The position numbers and the translations under genes were made by a program. DNA of 53,651 nucleotides, taken from contig JBGVGI010000078.1 in assembly GCA_045121595.1 (NCBI GenBank), forward strand, positions 1 through 53,651. Direction: 5' to 3'. The notes beneath the pieces were generated by a model. The model was not told where the DNA came from and searched no databases. It was given only the letters and a program-made list of their open reading frames with translations. Source of the DNA: Fumia sp045121595 (GTDB taxonomy: Bacteria; Bacillota; Clostridia; Oscillospirales; Ruminococcaceae). This document shows, in pieces, positions 1 to 8,191 of the stretch. How positions within the stretch are numbered: position 1 is the stretch's first letter; every line of letters starts with the position of its first letter.

Positions 1-52
1 TTACAAAACTGTATACACCCAAATCATTAACTTTTTTGATGAAATAAAAGGC

Positions 53-91
53 AAAAGCCTACGATAATGCTGACGCATATCGTAGGCTTTT
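53..91. terminator. Inverted-repeat terminator
   Basis: A perfect 13-bp inverted repeat (53-65 with 79-91) encloses a 13-nt loop. The arms begin with A4 and end with T4, so it can work in both directions. It lies just past the stop codon of the minus-strand AraC gene and probably ends that transcript. Nothing else is recognisable in positions 1-136. Confidence 0.75.
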
Positions 92-136
92 AACATATTA
101 GTTCGCAAATAAAGTAATGATTTGGGCGAATTATCC

Positions 137-952
137 CTAAGTGAATACGCCGTTGGCGTGATGCTTTTTGTATTCTTTGGGACTTGTGCCACATAGCTTC
201 TTAAAGATAACGCCGAAGTTTGAAAGGGATTTGAATCCCGACAGGAAACAGGCATCAGCTACCGAAAAGCCGTTTTCCAAAAGCGTTTTTGCATATTTTA
301 TGCGTAAAGCGTTTAAAGCCTGTATATAGGTTTTTCCCGTAATTTTTTTGAAAAGTTCACTGAAATAAGTGGGATTATATCCTGAAACCTCAGCGAGTTT
401 TTTAAGGGAAATATCTTCTTTAAAATGCATCTCCATATAGATGAGCGATTTTTCGATTGCGTTAGACTGATTGCCCGTGTGGTAGGGTTTTTGGGTTTTA
501 TCTTTTCTGAAAATACAGTTTAAAATATACTGCAAAAGTTGTTTTTGACAGTTACCGTCGATTTCGTTTTCGTGGCTTAAAAGATTTGTGGCGTTTACAA
601 GCCTTTCAAGTTCTTCTTTTTCAAAATGGTAAGCATTCGGGAGATTTGAAAAGGCAAGTGGGAAAAGGAGTTTTTCGTTTATGAGATTTTCATCAAACGA
701 GATGTTTAAAAGTTTTATGGGTTTGTTTATTTTAAGAAAATGAAAGTCGGTTGTAGTAAGCAGAAAAACGTTCTGGTCACGGGTAGAGTATTTTACGTCG
801 TTTACAGTGTATTCGCCTTCGCCCGATATAATAATCTCTATCTCAAAAAAAGAATGCCAGTGCAAACGGAAATCGGTATCAACGTTATGCTCTGAAACAA
901 AAAGATGTCTGCCACCGGGGATGTGCAGTGTTTCTTTAAATAAGTTTTCCAT
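137..952 (-). CDS. AraC family transcriptional regulator (no. 1)
   Basis: A 271-residue regulator. The N-terminal part looks like a cupin-type sugar-sensing domain (histidines in LHWHSFFEIEIIISGEG). The last ~100 residues form the double helix-turn-helix of AraC/XylS proteins, with KKLAEVSGYNPTYFSELFKK and the second-helix signature ending GTSPKEYKK. The start at 952 is chosen because GGTGAGGAG lies 7 nt upstream; a longer frame to 1039 only adds low-complexity residues from the promoter region. It is divergent from the GH2 operon and so is the natural candidate regulator of it (inference). The inducer is not predictable. Confidence 0.9.
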   Translation of the reverse strand: MENLFKETLHIPGGRHLFVSEHNVDTDFRLHWHSFFEIEIIISGEGEYTVNDVKYSTRDQNVFLLTTTDFHFLKINKPIKLLNISFDENLINEKLLFPLAFSNLPNAYHFEKEELERLVNATNLLSHENEIDGNCQKQLLQYILNCIFRKDKTQKPYHTGNQSNAIEKSLIYMEMHFKEDISLKKLAEVSGYNPTYFSELFKKITGKTYIQALNALRIKYAKTLLENGFSVADACFLSGFKSLSNFGVIFKKLCGTSPKEYKKHHANGVFT

Positions 953-971
953 AAGACCACTCCTCACCATA

Positions 972-1000
972 ATTTTAAATGATTTTTTCGTATTTGTAAA
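972..1000 (-). promoter_or_regulatory. Promoter for AraC no. 1
   Basis: On the minus strand TTTACA (1000-995) and TAAAAT (977-972) are separated by 17 bp. The predicted transcript start is only ~13 nt before the ATG at 952, so the leader would barely include the Shine-Dalgarno site. Confidence 0.4.
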
Positions 1001-1040
1001 GTAAAACCGAAAAAAGTAGTTGTTTTTCTTTAAAATCAAG

Positions 1041-1069
1041 TTGTTCCTATATGGGCAAAGGTATAAAAT
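1041..1069 (+). promoter_or_regulatory. Promoter for the GH2-ROK-SIS operon
   Basis: TTGTTC (1041-1046), a 17-bp spacer and TAAAAT (1064-1069) lie just before the GH2 start. The weak -35 box fits a promoter that needs an AraC-type activator. Confidence 0.45.
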
Positions 1070-1087
1070 TGAAAGTGAGGTGGTTTT

Positions 1088-3313
1088 ATGAAAACTATAT
1101 CGTTAAACGGTGAATGGAAGCTTTGCGGTAAAAACCAGGTTAAAGATGAAGAAAAAATATCTCTCGAAGCAACTGTGCCCGGTTGTGTACAGCTTGACCT
1201 TATGAAAAATGGCTACTTGCCCGAAGATTTATATATGGGAGAAAACGTCAAAGAGGCGGAAAAATATGAGCCTTTTGAATGGTGGTACGAAAAAACCTTT
1301 GAATGTAAAGAAAGAGAAAATGTCTTTTTGGTATTTGAGGGTGTCGACTGTATTGCAGAATATTTCTTAAATGACGTAAAAATCGGCGAAAGCGAGAATA
1401 TGTTTATCGCTCACGAGTTTAAAGTGGACGAATACTTAAAAGACGGCGAAAACGTTTTGAAGGTTCATTTAAAATCCGTACTTCTGGAATCGTATGAAAA
1501 AGAGTATACGATTAAGCTTTTAGCTTATGATTCAAATATGGAATCCCGTCATACAAGAAAAGCTCCCCACAGCTATGGTTGGGATATTATGCCGAGGCTT
1601 TTAACAGCAGGACTCTGGCGTGACGTTAAAATTGAAGTGCGTGATGAAGTGTATTTTTCACAGACTTTTTTCTATACTCCGGGTAGTTTCGGCAGATTTT
1701 TGTATGTTCTTGAAGATACCGATAAGGAGTATAAAAATATTGATATTGAAGTGAATGTAAATTGCGGTGATAGTGTAGTATCCAAAAGAGTTAACTCTGT
1801 CAAAAAATTCGGCTCTGTAAACTTTGATATTCCCGATGTGAAGTTGTGGTTTCCATATGGATACGGGGAAGCGAATATATACGATGGTACTGTTAAGATT
1901 TATAAAGATAAAAACCTTGTCCATGAGGAAAAAGTAAGCTTTGGCGTAAGGACAGTCGAGCTTGACAGACGGGATCCCATCGGCAATGATAAAGGACAGT
2001 TCAGGTTTCTTATTAATGGTGTTGAAATTATGTGCAAGGGCAGTAACTGGGTGCCCCTTGATGCAATGCACTGTAAGGATAAATCCCGTTATGAAAAGGC
2101 ATTATCGCTCGTAAAGGATATTGGTTGTAATATCTTAAGATGCTGGGGCGGAAATGTTTACGAAGATCATGAGTTTTTCGATTTCTGTGACAGAAACGGT
2201 ATTATGGTCTGGCAGGATTTTTCGATGGCTTGTTCTACATATCCTGAAGATGAAGAGTTTAAGAAAAAACTTGAAAAGGAAGCTGTTTCGGTTATAAGAA
2301 AGCTAAGAAATCATCCGTCAATCATTTTGTGGGCAGGGGATAACGAGGTTGACAGCGCTAACTCAAGGGTGTATAACCCTGACAACAACTCTCTTACACG
2401 GGAGGTTTTGCCGAAATGTATTGAACTTAACGATATTGGAAGACCGTATTTGCCGAGTTCGCCTTATCTCACAGGAGAAATGTACAAGAGAGGGGAGCGT
2501 TCACAGCGTATAGGCTCAAATGTCGTTGAAGATCACTTATGGGGTGCCAGAGATTATTTTAAGAGTGAGTTTTATAAAAACAGCAGGGCACGTTTTGTAA
2601 GTGAGGTAGGATACCATGGTTGTCCTTCGGCAGAATCTATAAGAAAATTTATAACTCCCTGTAATATATGGCCATATAATAACTCTGAGTGGATTTTACA
2701 TTCGAGTGATCAGCAGGGAAACGATGCAAGAGTAAGGCTTATGGAAGATCAGGTGCGTCAGTTATTTGGTGTAGTTTATACCAATATGGAAGATTATATT
2801 TTAGCTTCGCAGATTTCCCAGGCGGAAGCCAAAAAGTATTTTATTGAAAGGATGAGAGTAGGTCGTCCCGATAAAACGGGTATAATCTGGTGGAATCTTT
2901 TAGACGGCTGGCCACAGATGTCCGATGCAGTTGTTGACTATTATTATAATAAAAAGCTTGCGTATCACTATATCAAAAAATCTCAGGCACCGTTTACAGT
3001 CTGTGCCGATGAGTTAAAAGACTGGAATATGGATATATACGCCTGCAATGATACTCTTGATGAGAAGAGTGGACATCTTGTAATCAAAGATGCACTGACA
3101 GAGGAAGTTTTGCACGAATGTGAGTTTGTTGTTAAGGAAAATACAAGTACCGTTATTGCAAAAATCCCCGTTTTCTATTCCGAAAAGAAATTTTTGATTT
3201 TCGAATGGGAAGTTGACGGCAAAAAGGACTTTAACCATTATCTTTGCGGTTTTCCGCCTGTTGATTTTGATATGTACAAGGCATTTTTGCAAAAATATTA
3301 TCCCAGGGGGTAA
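1088..3313 (+). CDS. Glycoside hydrolase family 2, beta-mannosidase-like
   Basis: A 741-residue protein with the GH2 layout: an N-terminal jelly roll (GEWKL, then WWYEKTF), an immunoglobulin-like domain, a TIM barrel from about residue 300, and a short C-terminal part. The barrel carries RCWGGNVYEDHEFFDFCD and WQDFSMAC, typical of beta-mannosidases. The likely acid/base is Glu420 in WAGDNE; the likely nucleophile is Glu506 in FVSEVG. No signal peptide is seen, so it probably acts in the cytoplasm on imported oligosaccharides. A GTGAGGTGG site precedes the ATG. It leads an operon with a ROK kinase and an SIS isomerase. Family is confident; exact substrate (beta-mannoside or another beta-glycoside) is not. 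Confidence 0.9.
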   Translation: MKTISLNGEWKLCGKNQVKDEEKISLEATVPGCVQLDLMKNGYLPEDLYMGENVKEAEKYEPFEWWYEKTFECKERENVFLVFEGVDCIAEYFLNDVKIGESENMFIAHEFKVDEYLKDGENVLKVHLKSVLLESYEKEYTIKLLAYDSNMESRHTRKAPHSYGWDIMPRLLTAGLWRDVKIEVRDEVYFSQTFFYTPGSFGRFLYVLEDTDKEYKNIDIEVNVNCGDSVVSKRVNSVKKFGSVNFDIPDVKLWFPYGYGEANIYDGTVKIYKDKNLVHEEKVSFGVRTVELDRRDPIGNDKGQFRFLINGVEIMCKGSNWVPLDAMHCKDKSRYEKALSLVKDIGCNILRCWGGNVYEDHEFFDFCDRNGIMVWQDFSMACSTYPEDEEFKKKLEKEAVSVIRKLRNHPSIILWAGDNEVDSANSRVYNPDNNSLTREVLPKCIELNDIGRPYLPSSPYLTGEMYKRGERSQRIGSNVVEDHLWGARDYFKSEFYKNSRARFVSEVGYHGCPSAESIRKFITPCNIWPYNNSEWILHSSDQQGNDARVRLMEDQVRQLFGVVYTNMEDYILASQISQAEAKKYFIERMRVGRPDKTGIIWWNLLDGWPQMSDAVVDYYYNKKLAYHYIKKSQAPFTVCADELKDWNMDIYACNDTLDEKSGHLVIKDALTEEVLHECEFVVKENTSTVIAKIPVFYSEKKFLIFEWEVDGKKDFNHYLCGFPPVDFDMYKAFLQKYYPRG

Positions 3314-3316
3314 GAA

Positions 3317-4228
3317 ATGTATTTATTAGGTTTTGATATTGGAGGAACAAAGTGTGCAGTTGTCACAGCTTTGACAGACGGGAATAATATTGAACTTCTG
3401 AAAAAGGAGAAATGCGATACTTTATTTGACATTTCCCCCGAGGCAATGATAGATAAGCTTATCGCGCTTGCGGATACGATAGTTGACAGAAAAATAGATG
3501 CCATAGGTATTTCCTGCGGAGGTCCGCTTGACTCTGAAAAGGGTGTGATTATGTCGCCTCCCAATCTGCCGGGGTGGGATAATGTAAAAATCGTTGAAAG
3601 AATCAAAAACCATTACGGTGTTTCTGTTACTTTACAAAACGACGCCAACGCCTGCGCTGTTGCAGAATGGAAATTCGGAAGCGGTAAAGGATATAAAAAT
3701 GTTGTGTTTTTAACTTTCGGCTCGGGACTTGGCGCAGGACTTATTTTAGACGGCAGATTATATAGCGGGACTAACGGAAATGCAGGGGAGGTAGGGCATA
3801 TCCGCCTTGCCCCTGACGGACCTGAGGGCTTTGGTAAAAAAGGTTCTTTCGAAGGTTTTTGCAGTGGTAATGGTATTGCAAAACTCGGTGAAATGATGAA
3901 CGGGGAAAAGCTTACCGCAAAATCCATTGCCGAGGCGGCGGATAAAGGTGACGAAAAATCCCTTGAAGTTTACAGAGTTTCAGGTGAGTATTTAGGCAGA
4001 GGACTTTCGATAATAATTGATATTTTAAATCCCGAGGTAATCGTTATCGGGAGCGTTTATACAAGAAGTGAAAAGCTTTTTGCGGAAAGTATGAAAAAAG
4101 AAATTGAAAAGGAAGCGCTTTCAGTTTCTGCCGATTGTTGCAAAATTCTACCTGCCACACTTGGCGAAAATATAGGTGACTATGCTGCAGTATCAACGGC
4201 ACTTTTAGGAGTTGAAAATTATGATTAA
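3317..4228 (+). CDS. ROK family sugar kinase lacking the zinc-site cysteines
   Basis: A 303-residue ROK (repressor/ORF/kinase) protein without an N-terminal helix-turn-helix, so a kinase rather than a repressor. It has the phosphate-binding start FDIGGTK, catalytic Asp109 in LQNDANA, GSGLGAGLI, and GEVGH with His161. The usual CxCGxxGCxE zinc motif after that His is replaced by GFGKKGSFEGFCSG (from residue 171), so the structural zinc is probably absent. It starts 3 nt after the GH2 stop and overlaps the next gene by 8 nt. It probably phosphorylates the sugar released by the GH2 enzyme (glucose, mannose or an amino sugar; inference). Confidence 0.88.
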   Translation: MYLLGFDIGGTKCAVVTALTDGNNIELLKKEKCDTLFDISPEAMIDKLIALADTIVDRKIDAIGISCGGPLDSEKGVIMSPPNLPGWDNVKIVERIKNHYGVSVTLQNDANACAVAEWKFGSGKGYKNVVFLTFGSGLGAGLILDGRLYSGTNGNAGEVGHIRLAPDGPEGFGKKGSFEGFCSGNGIAKLGEMMNGEKLTAKSIAEAADKGDEKSLEVYRVSGEYLGRGLSIIIDILNPEVIVIGSVYTRSEKLFAESMKKEIEKEALSVSADCCKILPATLGENIGDYAAVSTALLGVENYD

Positions 4229-4838
4229 AGAATTGATTGAACGATATCCAAACCTCGAAAAATGCAAAAATGAAATTCTTAGCGCAAGAGATATGCTTAT
4301 TGAATGTTATAAAAATAATGGCAAGGTTCTCTGCTGCGGTAACGGCGGAAGCTGTGCCGACTGTGAGCATATTGTCGGTGAGCTCATGAAGGGATTTTTA
4401 AGCTTACGAGCTTTGAGCGATGATAAAAAAGCAAAAATGATGGAAAATTGTCCCGAAGTAAGCGATATGCTTGATAAATTGCAAGATGGCTTGCCTGCAA
4501 TTTCGCTGACCTCTTTTACGGGACTTAATACAGCCTTTTGCAACGATGTGGATGCTGACCTTGTTTTTGCGCAGTCGTTACTGGCACTCGGCAGGGAAAA
4601 TGATGTGCTTATTGCGCTCAGTACATCGGGCAATTCCAAAAACGTTGTGAATGCAGTAAAGGTTGCAAAATCACTTGGTATAAAGGTTATTTCGCTAACG
4701 GGTGAAGGTGGAGGAAAACTCGCAGAGCTTTCCGATATCTGCATTAAAGCTCCCGAAAAAGAAACCTATAAGGTTCAGGAATTGCATCTTCCCATTTATC
4801 ATTATCTTTGTGCTGAGGTTGAAAAATATTTCTTTTAA
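4221..4838 (+). CDS. SIS-domain sugar-phosphate isomerase, GmhA-like
   Basis: A 205-residue SIS-domain protein. GNGGSCADCEHIVGELMKG matches the phosphate-binding region of sedoheptulose-7-phosphate isomerase (GmhA). STSGNSKNVVNAVKVAK is the second SIS signature, and QELHLPIYH resembles the C-terminal QExH motif. The ATG at 4221 is preferred because AGGAG (4207-4211) is 9 nt upstream; a TTG at 4212 would abut that site. Its start overlaps the ROK stop, suggesting translational coupling. In this operon it may act on a phosphorylated sugar from the ROK step rather than in heptose synthesis (inference). Confidence 0.85.
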   Translation: MIKELIERYPNLEKCKNEILSARDMLIECYKNNGKVLCCGNGGSCADCEHIVGELMKGFLSLRALSDDKKAKMMENCPEVSDMLDKLQDGLPAISLTSFTGLNTAFCNDVDADLVFAQSLLALGRENDVLIALSTSGNSKNVVNAVKVAKSLGIKVISLTGEGGGKLAELSDICIKAPEKETYKVQELHLPIYHYLCAEVEKYFF

Positions 4839-4841
4839 AAT

Positions 4842-4869
4842 AAAACGGCAGGTGAAAACCTGCCGTTTT
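4842..4869. terminator. Bidirectional terminator between convergent operons
   Basis: A 12-bp perfect stem (4842-4853 with 4858-4869) has a GAAA loop, A4 on the left and T4 on the right. It lies 4 nt past the SIS gene and 3 nt from the end of the convergent propeller gene, so it can serve both. Confidence 0.85.
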
Positions 4870-4872
4870 GCT

Positions 4873-5751
4873 TTATCTGAATAATTCTCTTCCTTCTTTG
4901 AATACCAAGCCTATAAATTCATCTGTTTGTTTTCTGCCGTTATACCATATCATCCAGCAGTTTTTATCTTCGTTCCACAAGAAAGATGGTTTGTAGCATG
5001 CGTCACTGTCCCAGCTTCCGGGAGTGGGTGAGATAATGGGATTTAGGGGAGACTTTTCCCAACCCGTTATGCCGTTGTCAGAACGGGCGATACACACCTG
5101 TGCTTTATCGATATTTTCATAACCGATATAAAACATAACATATCCCATATCCTCGGTGCGGATTATCTGGCATCCACCGATTCGGTCCTGTTCGTAATAA
5201 TTTTTTTCGTCCTTGACGAAAATGGGATTGAATTTCGATTTTGTCCAGTGGATGCCATCGTCACTTTCGGCGTAACCCAAAGCATTCGGCTCGTAGGTTT
5301 CTCCGCCCGCATACCACATTTTATATTTTCCATCCTCGTAAAGCACACAAGGGTTCATAACGGCAGTTTTTTCCCAGTAATGGTCGCTAATAAGCACGGG
5401 CTCTGTCAGAACTCTTTTGAAATTAATTCCGTCATCACTTTCGGCGTAACCAATAAAGCAATATCCTCTTGCGTGACCTGTGTACCACATTTTGTATTTA
5501 TTGTCAATTTTCAAAACACAGTTTCTTGTAACTCTTTCTTCCCAGCCTGTGTTATCGTCAAAAGCGAGAGTTGTCTGTGGCATTTCCCAGTGTATTCCGT
5601 CGTCTGAAAAAGTAACGGCGAGGGATTTTTTTGGGCGCCAGGAAAAATCCATACGGTATCTTTCGCTTTCTTTTGTTACATAGACATCAAAACAGGTACC
5701 CAGTTCAGTATTTCCAAGTATGGGGTTGTTTTCATATTTTACAAAACTCAT
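4873..5751 (-). CDS. Five-bladed beta-propeller glycosidase or phosphorylase
   Basis: A 292-residue protein with repeated blades of the pattern YAESDDGIxW followed by KMWYxG (YAESDDGINF, KYKMWYAGG, YAESDDGIHW, ARSDNGITGW). It opens with YENNPIL. This resembles clan GH-F/GH-J folds (GH43, GH32, GH68) and GH130 phosphorylases; I cannot choose between them by eye. There is no signal peptide. AGGAG precedes the ATG, which begins one base after the stop of the upstream MGH1-like gene, so the two are co-transcribed. Confidence 0.75.
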   Translation of the reverse strand: MSFVKYENNPILGNTELGTCFDVYVTKESERYRMDFSWRPKKSLAVTFSDDGIHWEMPQTTLAFDDNTGWEERVTRNCVLKIDNKYKMWYTGHARGYCFIGYAESDDGINFKRVLTEPVLISDHYWEKTAVMNPCVLYEDGKYKMWYAGGETYEPNALGYAESDDGIHWTKSKFNPIFVKDEKNYYEQDRIGGCQIIRTEDMGYVMFYIGYENIDKAQVCIARSDNGITGWEKSPLNPIISPTPGSWDSDACYKPSFLWNEDKNCWMIWYNGRKQTDEFIGLVFKEGRELFR

Positions 5752-5752
5752 A

Positions 5753-7198
5753 TTACAAAACTCCTATTGGCTTTTTTGCAAGTTTATCTGATGCAAAAAC
5801 TTCTTTGCCGTCAGTATAGATATGTAGTCCTTTGCCTTTTTGGTAACGGGTTCCGTCTTTGTCCCACAAAATAGTGATAAGATGTCCGTGATATTGCACA
5901 CCATCAAGACATAAAAAGTCCAGATCATCTTCTCTGAACAAAGGATTTATCGAAAGACTTTTGCCTTCCGAAGGGCGAATACCGCAAAGTCCCGTTATAA
6001 CGATATCGCAAAAGCTTGAATGATTATAGTCGCATCCTCTGTCATCACCACCGGGTGGGTTTTCCATTTCCCGCAACTTCTTTCTTGCTATCCATTCGCC
6101 GGTGAATGGGTCTAAGTTTTCGTCGGTATAAGGCTTGTCACCATCGTATTGTGATTTTGCAAAAGTGTCAAGCAGATTATAAAAATCCGACTTTGTCATA
6201 ACGGACTGATTGTAGTTGTTAAGCAAATTAGCAAGTGCTGTCAATGTCTGGGAAGTAGCAAAGGGCCAGGACGGACCATTCCACAAACACTCGTGGTCGA
6301 ATTCCTCCATAAAACGGGGGTGGTTTCTCTCCAATGTTGTAGGTCCATATGGTGCTTTAAAATAATTTTCATCGTTTAAAAACTTCCAGGCGACCGTTTT
6401 TTCTTCGGTTGGAATATTAAAATACCAAGGCACGAAACCTATCTGCTCTCTCGCATCGGGGAAAGTGTAATCGCAGTTTTTGGACAGAGGTTTGAAAAAC
6501 TCAGCTTGCTTATCCCACAAAACGGTGTTGATTTTCTCTTTTAAAAATTCATATTTATCGGAGTATTTTTTGAAGTTTTGCTCGTCACCCACACGCAAAG
6601 CAATCTGCGAAAGAGCTTTTGCATCTGCGCACATATAGGAGTTTATGGTAGGGCGAATGCCTGCACCGCTTACCGAGTATTCCATTCCGTCACGCCCGTC
6701 AGTCTGCCAGAACATACTATTTTCGTGCAGATGAGTATTTTCCCACCCCTCATAGTTTTTGCAAAGTCCTTCGTAAAGGTTTTCGGCAAGTGAGAAATCT
6801 CCTGTTACCTTACAGATGTTGTAAACAGCATCTGCAGCCCAGAAGCTGTATAAACGCGGATCGGCATCCTCATCGGTAAACCAGAAGGTTGCATAATCCT
6901 TAACATATTGAGGATTATGGAGCCACCTGCCTTCGTACAGGTGATGCCCTGCCGGGCAGGAGATAGTATTGTATTTTTTTGCCCACGGAACTTCGGGATA
7001 AAATTCCGTTATAACGTGACCTTCGGGAGTTTTCCTGATATGTTTGCAAAACAAATTCCATCGATAATAGTAAACTTCTGTAATTTTTTTGTTTGAGCAA
7101 TCAAAAAGTGGGATTCCTGCGTCAAATGGGGAGATATCCCCCATCTTCTGATAAAATTGACTTTTTGTTTTTATAAAATCGAGTATATGGTAGCACAT
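5753..7198 (-). CDS. MGH1-like (alpha/alpha)6 glycoside hydrolase
   Basis: A 481-residue protein resembling mannosylglycerate hydrolase/trehalase-like enzymes of the six-hairpin fold (GH63/GH37 relatives). Conserved-looking segments are FWAADAVYNI, DGRDGMEYSVSG (possible acid, Asp), LWNGPSWPFAT and a late DYNHSSFCDIV. The ATG at 7198 is chosen because GAGGTG lies 6 nt upstream; a longer TTG-initiated frame to 7222 has no such site. No export signal is seen. It is the first gene of a two-gene operon with the propeller enzyme and is divergent from AraC no. 2. The substrate is unknown. Confidence 0.8.
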   Translation of the reverse strand: MCYHILDFIKTKSQFYQKMGDISPFDAGIPLFDCSNKKITEVYYYRWNLFCKHIRKTPEGHVITEFYPEVPWAKKYNTISCPAGHHLYEGRWLHNPQYVKDYATFWFTDEDADPRLYSFWAADAVYNICKVTGDFSLAENLYEGLCKNYEGWENTHLHENSMFWQTDGRDGMEYSVSGAGIRPTINSYMCADAKALSQIALRVGDEQNFKKYSDKYEFLKEKINTVLWDKQAEFFKPLSKNCDYTFPDAREQIGFVPWYFNIPTEEKTVAWKFLNDENYFKAPYGPTTLERNHPRFMEEFDHECLWNGPSWPFATSQTLTALANLLNNYNQSVMTKSDFYNLLDTFAKSQYDGDKPYTDENLDPFTGEWIARKKLREMENPPGGDDRGCDYNHSSFCDIVITGLCGIRPSEGKSLSINPLFREDDLDFLCLDGVQYHGHLITILWDKDGTRYQKGKGLHIYTDGKEVFASDKLAKKPIGVL

Positions 7199-7215
7199 CA
7201 AAAACACCTCTGATA

Positions 7216-7244
7216 TTGACAAATAAAACTGATTCTGCTAAAAT
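7216..7244 (+). promoter_or_regulatory. Promoter for AraC no. 2
   Basis: TTGACA (7216-7221), 17 bp, TAAAAT (7239-7244). Transcription would start near 7251, giving a ~70-nt leader. It overlaps the opposing promoter. Confidence 0.6.
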
Positions 7245-7271
7245 TATACTAAGTTTTAAAATCTATTACAA
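7243..7271 (-). promoter_or_regulatory. Promoter for the MGH1-propeller operon
   Basis: On the minus strand TTGTAA (7271-7266), 17 bp, TATAAT (7248-7243). Its -10 element lies next to the -10 element of the opposing promoter, so the two cannot easily be occupied at once. Confidence 0.6.
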
Positions 7272-7319
7272 CAACATTTTGTTTTAAAAAATAGGCGTTT
7301 TGTATAATGAGGTGATAAG

Positions 7320-8138
7320 ATGCGCAATGAAAGCTGCAAGGTTTATGAACGATATGCAAATACTCCAAGTGAGGTTGCACAGAAGTTATACTATTATCCA
7401 CAGTGGGTGGGTAGATTTGTCTGCAATTCTGATTTTTATATCGAAAGAGCCGATTATGAAAGTGTGCTATTGCTTTTCACAGTTAAGGGTACGGGCAAAC
7501 TTATACATAAGGATAACGAGTATCTTTTAAAGGAAAATAGTCTGGTGCTTATAAATTGTCAGCAACATCATATTTATTATCCTGTACATGAGTGGGAATT
7601 TTGCTTTCTTCACATAAAAGGTCAGGAAGTTTTTTCGATGATTGAGTATCTGACGGGAATTAACGACAGTATTTTATTTCAGGATGCGGAATTTTTAAAA
7701 ACTGCAGTTTTTGAGTGCATAGAGCTTTGTAAGGATAAAAGGGCAATGTATGAAATGATATTTTCCAAAAAAATCTCTGATATGTTTTATGAGCTTACAA
7801 CCTGTACTTTGAAAGAGGAAAACAGTAATATCTTAATGGCTTGCGATTATATTGCGAGAAATTTTAGAGAAGATTTATCAACTGAAAAGCTTGCTTCAAT
7901 TTGTTGTTTTTCAAGATGCCATTTTTCGAATACTTTCAAGAAGATGGTGGGGACAACACCACATGACTATCTTGTTTCTTATCGGATAGATAAGTCGAAA
8001 AAATTTTTGCAAAATCATTCGGTGTCGGAAGTGGCAGAGCTTATCGGATTTAAAGATACCGGAACCTTTATAAGAGCATTTAAAAGAAAAGAGGGGATTA
8101 CCCCTTTGCAATATGTAAAGAGTATTTGTGATTTTTGA
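7320..8138 (+). CDS. AraC family transcriptional regulator (no. 2)
   Basis: A 272-residue regulator. Residues ~45-110 look like a cupin sensor. The C-terminal double helix-turn-helix spans roughly 170-270 (KLASICCFSRCHFSNTFKKM, then ELIGFKDTGTFIRAFKRKEG and TPLQYVK). The ATG has GAGGTGAT upstream. It is divergent from the MGH1-propeller operon and co-oriented with the GH32 gene 53 nt downstream, so it may control both sides (inference). Confidence 0.9.
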   Translation: MRNESCKVYERYANTPSEVAQKLYYYPQWVGRFVCNSDFYIERADYESVLLLFTVKGTGKLIHKDNEYLLKENSLVLINCQQHHIYYPVHEWEFCFLHIKGQEVFSMIEYLTGINDSILFQDAEFLKTAVFECIELCKDKRAMYEMIFSKKISDMFYELTTCTLKEENSNILMACDYIARNFREDLSTEKLASICCFSRCHFSNTFKKMVGTTPHDYLVSYRIDKSKKFLQNHSVSEVAELIGFKDTGTFIRAFKRKEGITPLQYVKSICDF

Positions 8139-8191
8139 CGATTGCTTTCGTTATTTCAGCGATGCGATAATAACGCTTTGGGAGGAACTCT

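Noticed and set aside
952..1039. Longer N-terminus for AraC no. 1
   Set aside because: The extra 29 residues are low-complexity, overlap the promoter, and lack a ribosome site; a good GGTGAGGAG precedes the ATG at 952.
7303..7308. TATAAT directly before AraC no. 2
   Set aside because: A start from it would fall beyond the Shine-Dalgarno site, giving no usable leader; the TTGACA-N17-TAAAAT further upstream fits better.
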